In this document: positions 5,049-7,312 of the stretch, piece after piece
Layout of the letters: every line of letters starts with the position of its first letter
Numbering within the stretch: position 1 is the first letter of the stretch
Notes under the pieces: generated by a model
Told to the model about the DNA's origin: nothing
Seen by the model: only the letters and a program-made list of their open reading frames with translations
Databases searched by the model: none
Assembly (NCBI RefSeq): GCF_020829685.1
Contig: NZ_JAIVFR010000310.1
Coordinates: 1 to 7,312 of the forward strand
Origin: Nostoc sp. CHAB 5715
GTDB taxonomy: Bacteria > Cyanobacteriota > Cyanobacteriia > Cyanobacteriales > Nostocaceae
Length of the DNA stretch: 7,312 nt
Direction of reading: 5' to 3'
Translations under genes and position numbers: made by a program

Positions 5049-6914
5049 GTGAGTTACTGTATAAATCCCCTATGCGAGCAACGTCAAAATCCTAAAGACA
5101 TTGAAGAATGTCTTTTTTGTGGTACTTCGCTGCTAATTAATAACCGCATCCGCTTGATTAAGCCATTAAGACCGCTGAATGAAAATCCATTCACCTATAC
5201 TGAAGTTTTTGAAGTGGAGGACGCTGGTACTCAATGGAATCCCGTCCGCAAGCAGCGAGTTATGAAAGTTCTGAAATTGAACTCGCCGAAACTGGTTGAG
5301 TTAATCGAGCGGGAATCTCTTAGTTTACGGTTAATCCATCATCCAAATATTCCCAAAAGTACCTTAGATGACTTTTTCACTTTTGTTCCTGTCAATAGTT
5401 CTTTAACCTTACATTGCTTGGTTATGGATAAAATCGAGGGACATAATTTAGAGCAATGGATAGAATCTAATGGGCGTATTTTGCAATCTCAAGCATTAGA
5501 ATGGCTAAAAGAATTAGTTGAAATTCTTGCCGCAGTACACCGTGCTAATTTTTTTCATAGAGATATTAAACCTTCTAATATAATTCTCCAGTCAAGTGGT
5601 CAATTAGCGTTAGTGGATTTTGGTGTAGCACGGCGAGTGACTAGTACTTACTTAGCTAAAATAAGCGGAAGTGGAGGAGACAGCACGTCTAGAGGAGGAA
5701 AATATGAAATTACATCTGTTGGCACACCTCGTTACTCTCCGCCAGAACAAACTGATGGACAGGCAGTACCGCAATCAGACTTTTATGCTTTGGGTCGTAC
5801 TTTTGTCCATCTACTTACTGCAATTCAACTAATCGATTTACCTACGGATAAACAGACAGGAAGATTAATATGGAGAAACAAAGCACCGCAAATTGACAAA
5901 CCTTTTGCTGATTTTATTGATGAGTTGACGGCTCCTTTACCAGGGCAACGTCCGCAAAGTACTGAAGTTATCCTGCAACGGTTAAAATTACTTCCTCAGC
6001 AAAGTAAAATTTATAGAGTAACGAAGTCTAAAACGTTCAGAGTCAGCGCAGCAATTGGATTTATGATTTTGACAGTCTTCGTGACTTTCAAAGTATTATT
6101 ACCATTAAGAGCTAAATATTTACTGTCTCAAGGCGAGAAGGCTGAGGCAGCAAATAATTTTCAGACCGCACAAGAGTTTTTTGACTCAGCTATAAAAATT
6201 AATCCTCAAGACAGATACACAATTTCCAAATTTTATTTTGAAAAAGGACTTCGTAGTACGAAGAGTCTAGAATTAGCTAAAAGATACTATGAATTAGCAA
6301 TTAAATATAATGACACAAATGTAGAATCATATAATAATTTAGGTATTGTGTGTAAACAATTACAAAATTCTCAGTGTGTAATAGATAGTTATGAAAAGGC
6401 TTTTAAGTTAACCTCTGATAATTGGGAAGGGCATTATGGATTGGGAACTTACTACGATGAACGAATGAAATATGATTTAGCGGAGCAACAATACCAGTTA
6501 GCCATAAAAATTAATAGACAAGCGATAATTGCTATCAATAATTTATCTAGAGTAAAAATTCTACAAGGTGATTATAATACAGCAATTTCTCTTGCTCAAG
6601 AAGGACTTAAAAAAACTAAAAATCCTAGATGGCAAGCAGTTTTGTATAAAAACTTAGGTTGGGCTAAATTTGAGCAGAAGAAGTATCGGGAGGCAAGGCA
6701 ATATTTAGAAAAAGCAAAAGAATTAGATATGCAGAGAACATCTATTCACTGTTTGTTGGCACAAGTACAAGAAGCTTTAGGTGATTTTGACAACTCCTGG
6801 CTTTCATGGGAAGGCTGTTTAATAACTGAATCTAGGGAACCAGAGGTTTTCATCTGGCGAGCCGAAATAATAGAAAGAATTAGACAAAAAGCTCCTAATT
6901 TAATTGAAGATTAA
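5049..6914 (+). CDS. 4-Cys-prefix Ser/Thr protein kinase with membrane anchor and TPR repeats (621 aa)
   Basis: A Hanks-type kinase that phosphorylates Ser/Thr on unknown targets. The N-terminus has a zinc-ribbon-like prefix, Cys4, Cys9, Cys21 and Cys24 (MSYCINPLCEQ ... CLFCG), typical of cyanobacterial '4-Cys' kinases. That motif fixes the GTG start at 5049 although no good Shine-Dalgarno precedes it. Kinase features are Lys73 (VMKVLK), Glu89, catalytic HRDIKPSN (170-177), DFG (190-192), GTPRYSPPEQ (225-234) and the SDFYALG helix-F Asp (244). The glycine-rich loop is absent; NENPFTYTEVFEVEDAG occupies its place. A basic stretch (about 319-331) precedes one membrane helix (VSAAIGFMILTVFVTFKVLL, 332-351). 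About seven TPR-like units fill 354-595. By topology the kinase is cytoplasmic and the TPRs lie across the membrane. It diverges from the STAND gene and has a MITE in its upstream region. Confidence 0.93.
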   Translation: MSYCINPLCEQRQNPKDIEECLFCGTSLLINNRIRLIKPLRPLNENPFTYTEVFEVEDAGTQWNPVRKQRVMKVLKLNSPKLVELIERESLSLRLIHHPNIPKSTLDDFFTFVPVNSSLTLHCLVMDKIEGHNLEQWIESNGRILQSQALEWLKELVEILAAVHRANFFHRDIKPSNIILQSSGQLALVDFGVARRVTSTYLAKISGSGGDSTSRGGKYEITSVGTPRYSPPEQTDGQAVPQSDFYALGRTFVHLLTAIQLIDLPTDKQTGRLIWRNKAPQIDKPFADFIDELTAPLPGQRPQSTEVILQRLKLLPQQSKIYRVTKSKTFRVSAAIGFMILTVFVTFKVLLPLRAKYLLSQGEKAEAANNFQTAQEFFDSAIKINPQDRYTISKFYFEKGLRSTKSLELAKRYYELAIKYNDTNVESYNNLGIVCKQLQNSQCVIDSYEKAFKLTSDNWEGHYGLGTYYDERMKYDLAEQQYQLAIKINRQAIIAINNLSRVKILQGDYNTAISLAQEGLKKTKNPRWQAVLYKNLGWAKFEQKKYREARQYLEKAKELDMQRTSIHCLLAQVQEALGDFDNSWLSWEGCLITESREPEVFIWRAEIIERIRQKAPNLIED

Positions 6915-7041
6915 GCTGATTGAATTTAATAGCGTCTCAATAGTAACAAATTATTATTAAAATTTACAACCCTAAACACCTTTTTTTATCTCTCTAATTC
7001 TTGTATGCTATTAACTTGCATATAACTATATAAAACTTTTG

Positions 7042-7230
7042 ATGCTGAGTACACACAGACAAAAGAACAAAATTGGGAGAAAAGTCTACATCTCCCAAAT
7101 TTTAGTAGTTGCATCAGCGATACTTCTTCTAGGTTGGAGTAATGCGTGGGGTCAGGTAAAGCCAGAAGCAAAACGTAGGTGTAAGCCCGGATTTCTCACA
7201 AGCAGTAAAAAATCAATTTACATGACCTGA
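7042..7230 (+). CDS. Doubtful 62-aa ORF with a signal-peptide-like start
   Basis: ATG 7042 opens MLSTHRQKNKIGRKVYISQ, then a hydrophobic core ILVVASAILLLGW and SNAWGQ, a plausible Sec signal peptide with cleavage near AWG-Q. Only about 25 basic residues follow (KPEAKRRCKPGF...) before TGA 7228-7230. There is no recognisable Shine-Dalgarno, and the message contains a hairpin at 7071-7104. It may be a small secreted protein, the head of a truncated gene, or chance. The other two frames close shortly after the signal region, so no simple frameshift extends it. Confidence 0.3.
   Translation: MLSTHRQKNKIGRKVYISQILVVASAILLLGWSNAWGQVKPEAKRRCKPGFLTSSKKSIYMT
7071..7104. terminator. Hairpin with flanking A and T runs, possible terminator for the kinase gene
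   Basis: TTGGGAGA (7073-7080) and TCTCCCAA (7091-7098) form a perfect 8-bp stem with a 10-nt loop. AAAA before and ATTTT after extend it with one bulge. The U-run is short (4) and belongs to the extended stem, so efficiency is uncertain. It is about 160 nt after the kinase stop and overlaps the doubtful 62-aa ORF. If it terminates kinase transcription, that ORF is less likely to be real. Confidence 0.4.
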
Positions 7231-7245
7231 TGTAAGGCTTTTTTT
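7218..7245 (+). terminator. AT-rich hairpin followed by T7
   Basis: TTACAT (7218-7223) pairs with ATGTAA (7230-7235) around a GACCTG loop, then GGC and seven T (7239-7245). The stem is weak and AT-rich, but the long T-run and the position right after the 62-aa ORF suggest a plus-strand terminator. A T6 run lies on the other strand as well, so it may work both ways. Confidence 0.4.
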
Positions 7246-7312
7246 GATACATAATCAACTCAAGTGTAAACCGAAAGACAAATTCAGTACAAATCAATAT
7301 TAATAAAGATAA

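Noticed and set aside
4898..5095. 65-codon plus-strand frame across the MITE and kinase start
   Set aside because: It begins inside the terminal repeat and overlaps the well-supported kinase N-terminus in another frame, so it is a by-product of the insertion.
6986..7171. Minus-strand 61-codon frame in the tail
   Set aside because: It lies in AT-rich DNA with no binding site, no domain and cysteine/serine-rich noise composition.

Overview
The window most likely comes from a filamentous (Nostocales-type) cyanobacterium. The evidence is four copies of the cyanobacterial octamer GCGATCGC (HIP1), a serine/threonine kinase with the cyanobacterial '4-Cys' N-terminal prefix (starting MSYC), an NB-ARC STAND protein with a vMAP-type N-terminal domain, and a small protein matching what cyanobacterial genomes call 'FinO-like'. 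Whether it is chromosome or plasmid cannot be told from the sequence.

Layout. (1) 82-1520 is accessory DNA with broken genes. A minus-strand gene (876 to 82) resembles plasmid/phage 'FxEYCxxxxG...NERQ' proteins and has two compensating one-base frame changes. A plus-strand gene of unknown function (about 917 to 1520) has one frame change. (2) 1602-2026 holds two short overlapping minus-strand genes. One (63 aa) is a partial paralogue of the broken gene at 82-876. The other (79 aa) has its ribosome binding site inside a potential hairpin. (3) 2041-2475 has no intact gene except possibly a 24-codon ORF. It holds an inverted repeat, a strong hairpin and what looks like a decayed minus-strand gene behind a good Shine-Dalgarno. 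(4) 2476-4438 is a tight minus-strand operon: STAND NTPase, then the FinO-like protein, then a possible 41-aa ORF overlapping its stop. (5) 4439-5048 is the AT-rich region between divergent genes. It holds a CGAN tetranucleotide run, two competing palindromes and a 133-bp MITE with perfect 17-bp terminal inverted repeats and an 11-bp target duplication. (6) 5049-6914 is a 621-aa membrane-anchored Ser/Thr kinase with C-terminal TPRs. (7) The tail has a doubtful secretable small ORF and weak terminators.

How the genes may work together. The STAND protein (signal-dependent ATPase switch) and the kinase-TPR protein are transcribed away from each other across a shared 610-bp region. The STAND gene is co-directional, 11 nt apart, with the FinO-like gene. 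A signalling or defence module is a reasonable hypothesis, but only the gene order supports it. The best-supported novelties are the MITE inserted 20 bp before the kinase start codon, and the paired A_AAA_AAG slippery heptamers in the frameshifted gene at 82-876.
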